This document shows, piece after piece, positions 7,889 through 16,548 of a DNA stretch of 38,745 nt. The stretch comes from an uncultured Christensenella sp. (GTDB lineage Bacteria > Bacillota > Clostridia > Christensenellales > UBA3700): NCBI GenBank assembly GCA_910577795.1, contig CAJTNW010000004.1:1-38745 (forward strand), in the 5' to 3' direction. The position numbers and the translations under genes were made by a program. The notes under the pieces are model-generated. The model made no database searches, was not told where the DNA came from, and saw only the letters and a list, made by a program, of their open reading frames with translations. Positions within the stretch are counted from its first letter, which is position 1; every line of letters begins with the position of its first letter.

Positions 7889-8369
7889 ACTAAGAATTGC
7901 AGGTTTGGTTAATGACTCAATAGTGGATGGCCCTGGTATGAGACTTACAGTTTTTTGCCAAGGCTGCCCTCATAACTGCAAAGGTTGTCATAATAAACAT
8001 ACTCATGACTTTAAAGGCGGTTATGATATAGATATTGATGACATTGTAACAAAAGCAAAAAACAATAAAATTTTAAGCGGTGTAACTTTTAGTGGTGGTG
8101 AGCCTATGTGCCAACCAAAAGCATTTTTGGAACTTGCTAAAAAAATTAAAGCGGAAACTGACTTAAATATTATTTGTTATACTGGCTACACTATTGAAGA
8201 ATTGCAAGCAATGAATAATCCTGATATAAATGAATTACTTGATATATGTGACTGGCTAATTGATGGAAAATTTGTTGAGGAATTAAAAGACTTAACTCTT
8301 GCTTTTAGAGGTAGTTCTAACCAACGTATTATTGAACTTAAAAACAATACTATTGAATGGACAAGATAA
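7881..8369 (+). CDS. nrdG: Anaerobic ribonucleotide reductase activating protein
   Basis: Radical-SAM activase that makes the glycyl radical on NrdD using S-adenosylmethionine and a [4Fe-4S] cluster. The 162-residue protein has the cluster motif Cys29-x3-Cys33-x2-Cys36 (CPHNCKGC), preceded by the family-typical NDSIVDGPGMRLTVF and followed by VTFSGGEPMCQ, the SAM-binding GGE. Length is typical of NrdG. The ATG lies inside the last codons of nrdD, so the two are translationally coupled. A hairpin terminator follows. Confidence 0.96.
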   Translation: MYKLRIAGLVNDSIVDGPGMRLTVFCQGCPHNCKGCHNKHTHDFKGGYDIDIDDIVTKAKNNKILSGVTFSGGEPMCQPKAFLELAKKIKAETDLNIICYTGYTIEELQAMNNPDINELLDICDWLIDGKFVEELKDLTLAFRGSSNQRIIELKNNTIEWTR

Positions 8370-8386
8370 ATTAAAATGATAACAAA

Positions 8387-8417
8387 CAAAAAAACGAGAA
8401 TTTAATTCTCGTTTTTT
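8387..8417. terminator. Bidirectional terminator between nrdG and the metallophosphoesterase gene
   Basis: AAAAAACGAGAA pairs with TTCTCGTTTTTT, with an A run on the left and T6 on the right. It ends the plus-strand nrd operon and could also end the converging minus-strand operon. Confidence 0.85.
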
Positions 8418-8477
8418 GCTTTTTAATTTTAACATTTTATAAAACTTTATTTATATACCACTATAAATATTAAATAA

Positions 8478-9710
8478 TTATATTCTATAATTCAATTTTT
8501 CTGGAGTTTGTATTTTTCTGTATTTAGTCTTTTTAATAATAGGTACTCTATCTATCTCCAAATAATCGTTACTTAAATTGCCATAAGAATCTATTGCATA
8601 AATTTTAATATTATAAAAACCTCTTGGCAAATTATAAAGCAAAATTTTTTGTTCCTTTTTATCACTATCAATACCCATATAAAAATCACTAAAGTATAAT
8701 TGTTCTATTGTATCATTAACTATAACTTTATAACTATGAACAATATCATCTGAAACAGGAGTATCAAATATAATTTTAGTCATATCATTTATAAGTTTAT
8801 ATCTTATTTGCTTATTTTCAAAACTTATTGGTTTTATCTCTTTTGGTTTATTATCCTTAAATGGATATAACTGCCATAACTTATCTTCTTTTAAAAATAC
8901 ATTTCTTTTTAAATCTACCCTGTGTGCAAAAACATTACCATTATCAAAATCTAGTATATACCCCATTGGATAATTGTAAGCCATTGGTGGAATTGTGCCA
9001 TTTTCTTTCCCCATTTCTAACTCTATGTAAGAAACGGACTGAGTTGATAATGCTGTATATTTTCCAACATAAATACTTCTTTCGTCCAAAATAGAATAGT
9101 GCGAATGACCAGCAAAGTTTATTATATTATCATATTTAGAAAAAATATCCTCAAGTGAAGTATCCCCCCAGTCTTCACTGCCGTATACAGAATTTTTTGG
9201 GGAATTATGAGTTGTAATAAATATTGGCTTATCTTTATTGTCTTCCAACGCAATTTTGATATTATCTTCTAGCCAGTTATGCAAATCAACATAAGCACTA
9301 AACATACTACTATTATTGGGTGATACACCTAAAAAATGATACCCATTTACAACATAATGAGTTAAAGGCGGCACTGCTAGCATATCTTCAAATAGTTTTC
9401 TGCAATGTTTTTCGCCTAAAAAACTATAGTAATCATGGTTACCCATAATATACTGAATTATTGGCAAATCTTTACCATACACTGAGTGAAAACATTGTAA
9501 AAACCTTTTATACGCATACTTTGAAGCCTTATTGCAAATGTCGCCTGCAAAAATTATCATATTGCAATGATTTGCTTTAAATGTTTGCAAGGCACTAACT
9601 AAGTTACTCTCAAAGGTAGTTTTGTCTTTCCAAAACAATGGTGTTATCTGTGAGTCAGACATTATTCCGATTTTTAAATTGTCTACATTAAAATATTTAA
9701 TTTGATTCAT
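8478..9710 (-). CDS. Calcineurin-like metallophosphoesterase
   Basis: Cytoplasmic two-metal phosphoesterase; no signal peptide. The 410-residue protein has most signature blocks in order: D19 in MSDSQ, GD at 56-57, GNHD at 90-93, TTHN (His168) and GHSH at 201-204. The first block is D-x-Q instead of the usual D-x-H, so one metal ligand is substituted. The C-terminal third (about 290-410) looks like a beta-rich accessory domain (TKIIFDTPVSDDIVHSYKV, GFYNIKIYAIDSYGN). The start overlaps the end of the upstream symporter gene by 14 bases, so the two are coupled. With the upstream LicC-like nucleotidyltransferase it probably handles a phosphorylated head group or diester, but the substrate is an inference. 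Confidence 0.85.
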   Translation of the reverse strand: MNQIKYFNVDNLKIGIMSDSQITPLFWKDKTTFESNLVSALQTFKANHCNMIIFAGDICNKASKYAYKRFLQCFHSVYGKDLPIIQYIMGNHDYYSFLGEKHCRKLFEDMLAVPPLTHYVVNGYHFLGVSPNNSSMFSAYVDLHNWLEDNIKIALEDNKDKPIFITTHNSPKNSVYGSEDWGDTSLEDIFSKYDNIINFAGHSHYSILDERSIYVGKYTALSTQSVSYIELEMGKENGTIPPMAYNYPMGYILDFDNGNVFAHRVDLKRNVFLKEDKLWQLYPFKDNKPKEIKPISFENKQIRYKLINDMTKIIFDTPVSDDIVHSYKVIVNDTIEQLYFSDFYMGIDSDKKEQKILLYNLPRGFYNIKIYAIDSYGNLSNDYLEIDRVPIIKKTKYRKIQTPEKLNYRI

Positions 9711-11076
9711 TTTTTACACCATTTCTCTTTTCATTTAATTCATTAAGTATATTCTTTCTTTTTTGTTTATCGTAATCGTAAAAGAAGATAGGAATCATTG
9801 ACAATAAAAAACTTATACCAGGCACAATAGTCATTAAAGCATAAAAGCCATCAAGTGTAAATTGTGACTGAGGTAATGGTTCACCAACCACAATAGGCTC
9901 AACAAATTGAAAAATAATTAAACCTAAAGCAAGACCAATAAAGCCAACGGCATTGTTAAATTTAGTAACAAAACTATTTAAACTAAAACACATACCTTCC
10001 ATTCTTTCGCCAGTTTTCCATTCCAGATAATCTAAACTATCCCCTACCATTGGATATGGCAATACATTATATGCACCTAGTCCAAGTCCGCCTATAGTCA
10101 AAAAAGGAAAAGATACATAAACATTAACCTTATAAATTAAAAATGCTATAGTAAACCCTAATCCACCAACAATCGCAAAAATCAATGAAGTAGTTTTATA
10201 ACCAATTTTTTTGTATACATAAGGAGTTAATAAAATACCTCCAAACATACCACTTCCGATTATTACATATAGAATTAGCAAAATACTACCTGAGCCAAGA
10301 CTACCAATATGTACAACATAGTTTGCAACATATATTATAACTGGCATTATCAAATACCTTGGTGAGGCTATCATTGACATTAAAAATGTTAATAACATTG
10401 GCTTGTTTTTGCCAGCAATTTTAATAATTTGTTTAATTTTATACTTTTCTGTCTTGGTTGTAAATCTTTCCTTTGCGTTTTTAAATAACAACATATATCC
10501 AACAAAAGCCATAACACCAGACAAAATTGCTAGTATCAAATACAACCATTTTTCAGGGATAAATGATTCCATTATAGGTAAAATACCTATAGGCAACAAA
10601 CCACCAATTGTGCCGACAGTTACATAAAAAGATAACAATGATGCTCTTTCTTCACTATTTGGTGTTGATACACTCATAAGTCCCATAGCAGGAACATCAA
10701 CCAAAGTATATGACATACCATACAACAAATAAATAACTGTAGCATAAATCATTTTAAATAAATTATTAGCATCACCAATTGGTACAAACAACAAAATAGA
10801 AGTTGTCAAAATACAAAACGCACCAATAAATATATGCGGTCTCATTTTGCCATGTTTTGAATTAGTTTTTTCTATTATTAATCCCATTATAGGGTCATTT
10901 AACGCATCCCATACTCTTGCAATAATCATAAGGCACATTACAAAACTTGCAGATAATATTGCAATATCTGTAAAAAAATACATTAAATATGACTGCGTAA
11001 CTGCAGCAAGCATATATGACGCAGATGCTGCAAATCCGTATGATGCTTTTTCTTTTTTTGTTATATATTTGTCCAT
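9697..11076 (-). CDS. GPH/MelB-family cation symporter
   Basis: Twelve-helix permease of the glycoside-pentoside-hexuronide:cation symporter family in the major facilitator superfamily. The family signature is in the N-terminal part: VWDALNDPIMGLIIEKTNSK (DxxxDP) and HGKMRPHIFIGA. The central cytoplasmic region (about 190-215) is short, and a second conserved loop appears near YPMVGDSLDYLEWKTGERME. Length (459) is standard. GPH members normally carry sugars; here it lies between a LicC-like nucleotidyltransferase gene and a phosphoesterase gene, so it may import the compound those enzymes use. AAAGGAG lies 5 bases before the ATG, which is 25 bases after the preceding stop. Confidence 0.88.
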   Translation of the reverse strand: MDKYITKKEKASYGFAASASYMLAAVTQSYLMYFFTDIAILSASFVMCLMIIARVWDALNDPIMGLIIEKTNSKHGKMRPHIFIGAFCILTTSILLFVPIGDANNLFKMIYATVIYLLYGMSYTLVDVPAMGLMSVSTPNSEERASLLSFYVTVGTIGGLLPIGILPIMESFIPEKWLYLILAILSGVMAFVGYMLLFKNAKERFTTKTEKYKIKQIIKIAGKNKPMLLTFLMSMIASPRYLIMPVIIYVANYVVHIGSLGSGSILLILYVIIGSGMFGGILLTPYVYKKIGYKTTSLIFAIVGGLGFTIAFLIYKVNVYVSFPFLTIGGLGLGAYNVLPYPMVGDSLDYLEWKTGERMEGMCFSLNSFVTKFNNAVGFIGLALGLIIFQFVEPIVVGEPLPQSQFTLDGFYALMTIVPGISFLLSMIPIFFYDYDKQKRKNILNELNEKRNGVKNESN

Positions 11077-11101
11077 ATTTCTCCTTTGTAAAAACTAATA
11101 T

Positions 11102-12013
11102 TTAGACAAAATGTTTATAGTAAACATCATAAGATTTATCTATTTCTTTTAATTCCTTAAAACTATCTATTTCTACAATATCTTCTTCTTTACATTCTCT
11201 TACAAATACTTTGTAATTATTTTTACAATATTCTAGTGCAACTTGGTCCCAATATCTTTCTTTTCCGCCCGGCATACCAAAAACTTTAGGTATATCCTCA
11301 CTCAACTTTTGTCCAGATTCCTTATCCCAATAAGATATGCCAACCCATTGATAACAATTTTTACCGCCTACACTTATATTATCTATCTGCAAGTTAGCGC
11401 CTTTTGTCATTAAACACCAGTCATCAGTAACCTCTTTATAAATACCTAAATAATTGTTGGCATATTGATATTTAGTAATTAGTTTATCATTTTTTAACAC
11501 TAAATCACCATCTAAAATATAAGAATTGGCAAAAAAATCTTTTACTAGCATTGCGCTTGTAATATTATTGCCCTCATTAAACATATTGTTATCAAAAAAC
11601 TTGATATTAGGATATTTTTTTAATAATACATCAAAGCATTCTCCCAAATACCCTCTTACAACAAATATTTCTTGTATACCAACTTTAACTACTGCATCAA
11701 GCATAGTTTCAATAATTCTTTTGCCATGTACTTTGACTAATGGCTTAGGTGTATTTAGTGTGACAGGCAACATTCTTGAGCCAAAACCTGCAGCAATAAA
11801 TATTGCCCTTTTTACTCTAAATGGCTCTAAAACATCATAACCTTCTTTTGTTAATTTCATATCTTTTATGTATCCACTTTCTGTCAATTGCTTTAAGTAT
11901 TTATTTATTAATCCAAGAGAAAGTCCCAATCTTTCACTTAATAATCTTTGAGTATAATTATATTCATTTTTTTCTATTTCGCTCAAAATTAAAAACTCAT
12001 TTTTGCTAATCAT
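11102..12013 (-). CDS. Winged-helix/nucleotidyltransferase fusion (LicC-like)
   Basis: Two-domain protein of 303 residues. Residues about 1-62 form a winged helix of MarR-like type (SEIEKNEYNYTQRLLSERLG then SLGLINKYLKQLTESGYI). From about 67 it is a sugar-phosphate/choline-phosphate nucleotidyltransferase: AAGFGSRMLPVTLNTPKPLV (74-93) is the nucleotide loop and ILDGDL (Asp168, Asp170) binds metal. The C-terminal part, including YWDKESG and YWDQVAL, resembles LicC, the CTP:phosphocholine cytidylyltransferase. It may make CDP-choline or a similar activated head group for surface decoration; no choline kinase or LicD is nearby. It is first in the operon with the symporter and phosphoesterase. 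An inverted repeat inside its promoter suggests that the winged helix represses its own operon. Confidence 0.82.
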   Translation of the reverse strand: MISKNEFLILSEIEKNEYNYTQRLLSERLGLSLGLINKYLKQLTESGYIKDMKLTKEGYDVLEPFRVKRAIFIAAGFGSRMLPVTLNTPKPLVKVHGKRIIETMLDAVVKVGIQEIFVVRGYLGECFDVLLKKYPNIKFFDNNMFNEGNNITSAMLVKDFFANSYILDGDLVLKNDKLITKYQYANNYLGIYKEVTDDWCLMTKGANLQIDNISVGGKNCYQWVGISYWDKESGQKLSEDIPKVFGMPGGKERYWDQVALEYCKNNYKVFVRECKEEDIVEIDSFKELKEIDKSYDVYYKHFV

Positions 12014-12029
12014 TTTAAACTGCCTTTAT

Positions 12030-12064
12030 GTTCATTTTTTAATATACTATCATAAAAAATGAAC
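12030..12064. promoter_or_regulatory. Inverted-repeat operator candidate in the promoter of the LicC-like operon
   Basis: Perfect 11-bp arms GTTCATTTTTT (12030-12040) and AAAAAATGAAC (12054-12064) flank 13 bases. On the minus strand a -35 TTGACA (12067-12072) and a -10-like TAGTAT (12044-12049, spacer 17) frame it, so one arm lies in the spacer and the other just past the -10. Binding there would block RNA polymerase. The operon's first protein has a winged-helix domain, an obvious candidate binder. Confidence 0.65.
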
Positions 12065-12072
12065 ATTGTCAA
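12044..12072 (-). promoter_or_regulatory. Promoter of the LicC-like operon
   Basis: Consensus -35 TTGACA (12067-12072) with a 17-base spacer to TAGTAT (12044-12049); TATATT slightly downstream is an alternative -10. The start codon is about 30 bases downstream, with AAGGCAG as the ribosome site. Confidence 0.6.
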
Positions 12073-12137
12073 ATAATACTATTTATCAAAGATAAAAATA
12101 AAAACTTTTATGTTTTAAAACTTTTTAACACAAAAAC

Positions 12138-12170
12138 AAAAAGGAGGTTGAAAAATCAAACCTCTTTTCT
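12138..12170 (-). terminator. Hairpin terminator after the leucine-rich-repeat gene
   Basis: GAGGTT pairs with AACCTC within longer A/T arms (one bulged G). On the minus strand it is followed by CTTTTTGTTTTTGTG. It lies 28 bases after the stop of the lipoprotein gene. Confidence 0.65.
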
Positions 12171-12197
12171 GTTTTAATTTGTTATAATAATATTTAA

Positions 12198-14033
12198 TTA
12201 TTTATTTTCAAATTTACCTATACTTCCGTCATTGCATTGTACTACATAAGTACCTGTATTATAATCCCAGTTTTCATCTTTTTGAATTGCTTTCCATTGT
12301 TCCATAGTGCCATCAAAAGTAATTTTGTTTAACAGAACACAGTTTGCAAAGGCTCCAGCGCCAATACTTCGTATATTTGTGGTAAGTTTTATTTCTGTAA
12401 TATTACTTTTATTTGCAAGTGCATTATCAGCAATGGCTACTATATTATAAATATTTTGATTATAATTTATTGTAGCATTTATATTTGCAACTGAGCCATT
12501 AACAAATTCTGTTTCAATTAAAATTGCCTCTAAAAGTTCTTCATTTATACCAAGCAAAGTAACTCCTACTTCTACAAACTTATATCCATCTTCTGTAGTG
12601 TCATTACCATTGCAATTCCAAATTACTGGTCTATTAGAATCATTCCATTTATTTCCCCAGCCTTCTAGTTGTTGTGACATTTCACATTTAATAATTAATT
12701 TTGAACAGCCACTAAAAGCATAATCCTCTATCCTTGTTATTGTTGATGGAATAGTTATATATCTAATACCACTGCAGCCACCTAACATATAAGCACTTAT
12801 TGTAGTTAAATTTTTAGGAATTTCAAATTCTGTCAAAGATACGCAGTCCTCAAAAGCACCAACTCCTATTTCCTTAATACTTAAACCATTTAAACCCCAA
12901 ACAATATCAAACAAATTACTGCATTTTGCAAAAGCATAATCACCTATTGTTGTTATTGTAGAAACAATATCTATACCAGTTATATCTTCATAGTAATAAA
13001 AAGCATAATCTTCAATTGCTGTTACTTTATAAATTTGTCCTTCATAAGCAACTTGTGTATTTAGATTTATATCTTTTACAATTCTAGGTTGTTTAGCAAT
13101 GATAGCCTCGCCATTTTTTATACCATATTTTATTGGGTCATGTTTTTCTCGCCTGTCAACAAAATAAATATATCCATCTTCTGCCACATTATTGTTTTTG
13201 CTGTCCCATACAATTGGGAATTTACTAAACTGATTAATTTCCCAGTCTATAATCCAACCAGCAGGTTTACTTTTTGTTTCTGCATTAATGGTAATTCCGT
13301 AACAGCCTTCAAATACTCTTTCTTCTATAGTAGTAACACTCAAAGGAATTGTAATTTCTGCAAGCCCCTCACAACCTGAAAAAGCGCCTTTTTTAATAGT
13401 TGTAATTGTTTTTGGAACAAATATACTTAATATATTTTTCATTCCCGCAAAAACACTTTCCTCAATTACAGTAACCGGCTTACCCTTATAATATTCACTT
13501 ATTACAACATTCTTTTCAATACTTTCAACATCACTACTTATTCCACTAACAGCATAAGAGTTACCATCTCTATTTAAAGAATAAACTAAACCTTCTGTAC
13601 CTTTTTTGAAAGCGCAAATAATACACTCATTATTGGCATAACTATGTACTACTGAACTATGTGACTTATCGCAAATGTCACCACACAAATACCAATGATT
13701 TACATCATCATACTTAATAATATGCTCGTGCTTAAAATTACATTCTGTACATACTAAATCACTATTGAATTTATGTGCGTTTTTATTTTTAACATAACCG
13801 CAAGCCACACACTCTGACCAATGGTCTTTTTCATCAGTTTTGCTTACAAAAGTATGCTCGTCAAAACTATCATTTTCCTTGCAGTTTTTCTTAGTACATT
13901 CATGCCAATGATAATTTTCGTCTGTTTCCCATTCAGACTTCCACTCGTGATTATGTTTGCAAGCAACAAGACTTACACACATAGTACACAACAAAATTAT
14001 TATAGCAAATATGACAAATATTTTCTTTTTCAT
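12198..14033 (-). CDS. BspA-type leucine-rich-repeat lipoprotein with Cys/His-rich N-terminal region
   Basis: Surface-exposed lipoprotein of 611 residues. The signal peptide ends in the lipobox LVAC (Cys25). Residues about 28-145 hold several Cys/His-rich units (YHWHECTKKNC, DHWSECVACGY, LVCTECNFKHEH, NHWYLCGDIC, NECIICAFK) that look like repeated metal-binding knuckles. The rest has BspA/LRR_5 repeats of the form ITxIxxxAFxGCxxLxxIxIP (for example TTIKKGAFSGCEGLAEITIP and TRIEDYAFSGCSKL), interrupted twice by Trp-rich segments (GWIIDWEINQFSKFPIVW and GWGNKWNDSNRPVIW) followed by EDGY. Such proteins commonly mediate adhesion or carbohydrate and protein binding; the ligand is unknown. AGAGGGA precedes the ATG. 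It appears to be a single-gene unit with terminators on both sides. Confidence 0.85.
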   Translation of the reverse strand: MKKKIFVIFAIIILLCTMCVSLVACKHNHEWKSEWETDENYHWHECTKKNCKENDSFDEHTFVSKTDEKDHWSECVACGYVKNKNAHKFNSDLVCTECNFKHEHIIKYDDVNHWYLCGDICDKSHSSVVHSYANNECIICAFKKGTEGLVYSLNRDGNSYAVSGISSDVESIEKNVVISEYYKGKPVTVIEESVFAGMKNILSIFVPKTITTIKKGAFSGCEGLAEITIPLSVTTIEERVFEGCYGITINAETKSKPAGWIIDWEINQFSKFPIVWDSKNNNVAEDGYIYFVDRREKHDPIKYGIKNGEAIIAKQPRIVKDINLNTQVAYEGQIYKVTAIEDYAFYYYEDITGIDIVSTITTIGDYAFAKCSNLFDIVWGLNGLSIKEIGVGAFEDCVSLTEFEIPKNLTTISAYMLGGCSGIRYITIPSTITRIEDYAFSGCSKLIIKCEMSQQLEGWGNKWNDSNRPVIWNCNGNDTTEDGYKFVEVGVTLLGINEELLEAILIETEFVNGSVANINATINYNQNIYNIVAIADNALANKSNITEIKLTTNIRSIGAGAFANCVLLNKITFDGTMEQWKAIQKDENWDYNTGTYVVQCNDGSIGKFENK

Positions 14034-14124
14034 ATTATCCCTCTAATATAACTTTTACAACTACATTTTAACATATTATAATTAATAAGTCAATTTTTAT
14101 TTTTTATATTAACCATATCCTTCC

Positions 14125-14162
14125 AAAAAAAATACCTATCTGTATGAGGCAGGTATTTTTTT
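14125..14162 (-). terminator. Hairpin terminator after the MMPL exporter gene
   Basis: AAAAAATACCT (14127-14137) pairs with AGGTATTTTTT (14151-14161) around a 13-base loop, just past the stop at 14166. Confidence 0.75.
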
Positions 14163-14165
14163 GCG

Positions 14166-15914
14166 TTATTCATTTATTTTATCATTATTTTCATTTACTT
14201 GACTATCGCTTATATCAATAGTCTCACCAACTGTTTCTTGGGCTACAACTGCACATTGTTTGTCGTTTTTACCTTTTTTAGTAGCGATTTTCGCACGTAT
14301 TTTAGTAAAAATATCATTGTTTGTTGGTGGCTTTCTTGTAATTGCAATAAGTAGTGATGGCAACACAAACAAAATCAAAATTGCACTTATAATAGCACCT
14401 CTACCAATTAATAATGTTACTTGACTAATAATTGCATTTGTAGTTATTGCACACACTGCTAAGCACAACGCACCTAATATTGTTGCTGATGTCAAAATAG
14501 ACAATGTACTATCTTTTGCAGCCTTGTAACAAGCCTGTTTAACAGGCATTGTTGCCATATTTCGTTTAAATTTAGTTGCAAGCAATATTGCATAATCTAC
14601 TGTCGCGCCCATTTGTACACTGCTAATAATTATATAAGCCATAAAGTTAACTGGTACTGCCATAATAAAGTTTAAGGCTAAGTTAATAAATATACCAAAC
14701 TCTACTACTCCCATAAGCGCCAAAGAGTATTTTGCACTTCGTATAGATAACATTAAAATAATAAATATTATTATTGCACTTATTGCGGAAACTAAGGCAA
14801 AATCCTTTGGGGTTACTACTGATAAATCGTTTACCGCTTGCGCCATACCAGTAATATAGTACTTATCACCAAAATATTTTTTAAGTGTTCCCCTTACACT
14901 ATCCAGCAATATACCTTCTTCAACAGACTCTGATTCCGTTTCTATCATAATAGTATAAAGCACATACCCTTGATTAGCATAAGCCTTAAGAGGTGAATTG
15001 TTAATATATGACAACATTCTTATAGCATAAGACAAATCTTCTGCCATATCCTCTGGTGCTAGTGCGTAAATACTACTTACAACATTTACATTATCAATTT
15101 TCTTTAAATCATCTATAAAATCTAAATGCACTTTACCTTTATCATTAGGGGCACAAATTAATATGCTATTACCCATTACCTCTACAACTTGTTGCACTTC
15201 TGAAAGTTCAGATTTATCCTTATCCATTTTCATATAAGAATAAGAAATACTTAGTCCACAATAAATCATAGGGATTAGTGCAATTAATGCAATAGCAAGC
15301 ATCGGTTTGCGACCTTTTATAGCAACTTCTGCTGACTTTTGGAACTTAGGCAGATTCACAGGATGCTCTAGTTTTGCTGTAGTTTTAGAAGTAAATAACA
15401 TTAAGCAAGGTTGCAAGAACAACACTGTTAGCATTGACATTAGTACACCTTTTGCCAAAACAAGTCCTAAGTCTGCACCAATACCAAATTGCATAAATAC
15501 CAAAGCAATAAATCCACCAACAGTTGTTAGTGCTGAAGCACATACAGTTGACAATGTTTTTGGTATTGCTCTAACCATTGCTGTTCTGTCATCAAAGCAC
15601 TTGCGTCGCTCTTCCCTAAACGCATGCATAAGGAAAATTGAATAATCCATAGACAAAGCAAGTTGAAGTATAGCGGAGGTTGCAAATGTAATTACCGAAA
15701 CATCACCCAAAATAATATTGCTGCCCATATTCAAAAAGATACTAATTGCAAGTGTAGTAAGCAAAATTACTGGTTCAAAAAAACTAGTGGTTGTTAAAAC
15801 CAAAACCAAAATAGCAATTATACAAGCAACTATCAAAAAATATGGCATTTCTTTTACTACAGTACCCAATAAATTAGTGGATATTTCTGCACTGCCACCT
15901 ACAGCATAGTCCAA
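14166..15914 (-). pseudogene. MMPL/RND-family exporter, C-terminal part after a frameshift
   Basis: Main body of a membrane exporter of the MMPL/RND (YdfJ-like) family: many transmembrane segments, the first block IVACIIAILVLVLTTTSFFE, the RND helix-4-type SAILQLALSMDYSIFLMHAF, an extracellular domain (about 220-360), and a second repeat with SSVQMGATVDYAILLATKFK. The frame can begin only with a TTG at 15914 that has no ribosome site. In this frame the codons just upstream (IIAEYG) continue the family sequence back to an A6 run (plus-strand T6, 15932-15937), where the upstream ORF stops. One extra A would restore a single protein of about 760 residues. The gene is therefore broken by one base, misread in a homopolymer, or rescued by slippage. 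Confidence 0.85.
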
Positions 15915-15928
15915 ACCATATTCAGCAA

Positions 15929-16447
15929 TTATTTTTTAGTTTGCTTTAAAATACTGCTTGCCTCATTAGTACTTGATGCAACTGACATTTGTACCATTAT
16001 AGTATAAATATCTTCTTTAGGGCAAAACAATTTTTTAACATCGGGATTATTTTTTATTTGGTTTACAAGTTCGTCTACATTTATATGGATATTACCAACA
16101 TTTAACTCTCCATTCTCATCACCCATCTCTGCAAAATTATCCAAAGTTCCATACCAAGTAATACCATTTTCTCTAACACCTTCCAACTTTTGCATTTTTT
16201 CGGTTATCTCTTTCATTTGCTCTTTTGTAGCACCTTTTACAGCAACAATAGCATCACTTTCCATATCAAAAGTCTTTTTTAAAAAAGCATAACCCTCTGA
16301 AGTTGTCATATCGTCTGGCAAATAGGATATTATGTCCGAATTTATTGGCACAAAAAACAAGCATACTAAGGAAATGATAGTTAGTACTAAAAAAGCAATG
16401 CTAATCCAAAGTTTATTTTTAACTATAAAATTAGAAAACTTTTCCAT
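15929..16447 (-). pseudogene. MMPL/RND-family exporter, N-terminal part before a frameshift
   Basis: N-terminal 172 residues of the same exporter: first transmembrane helix (about 12-34, LWISIAFLVLTIISLVCLFF), then the first extracellular domain with SDIISYLPDDMTTSEGYAFL and AIVAVKGATKEQM. It ends at a TAA formed directly after an A6 run (ACT AAA AAA TAA), while the next frame carries on into the rest of the protein. The start has GGGGAT upstream and follows tex by about 100 bases in the same direction. Alone this part would be a one-helix protein with no transport ability. Confidence 0.85.
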
Positions 16448-16548
16448 ATACTATCCCCTTTATATACTTGTTTTTTTTAAATATCCATTAAAAATCGCTA
16501 CTAAACCAATTTTTAATACCAAATTCAATTGTTTTTTAACTGCAAAAA

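Noticed and set aside
14166..15914. Reading the exporter as two normal genes
   Set aside because: The second frame could start only at a TTG with no ribosome site, the two stops bracket an A6 run, and the family sequence continues across the break.
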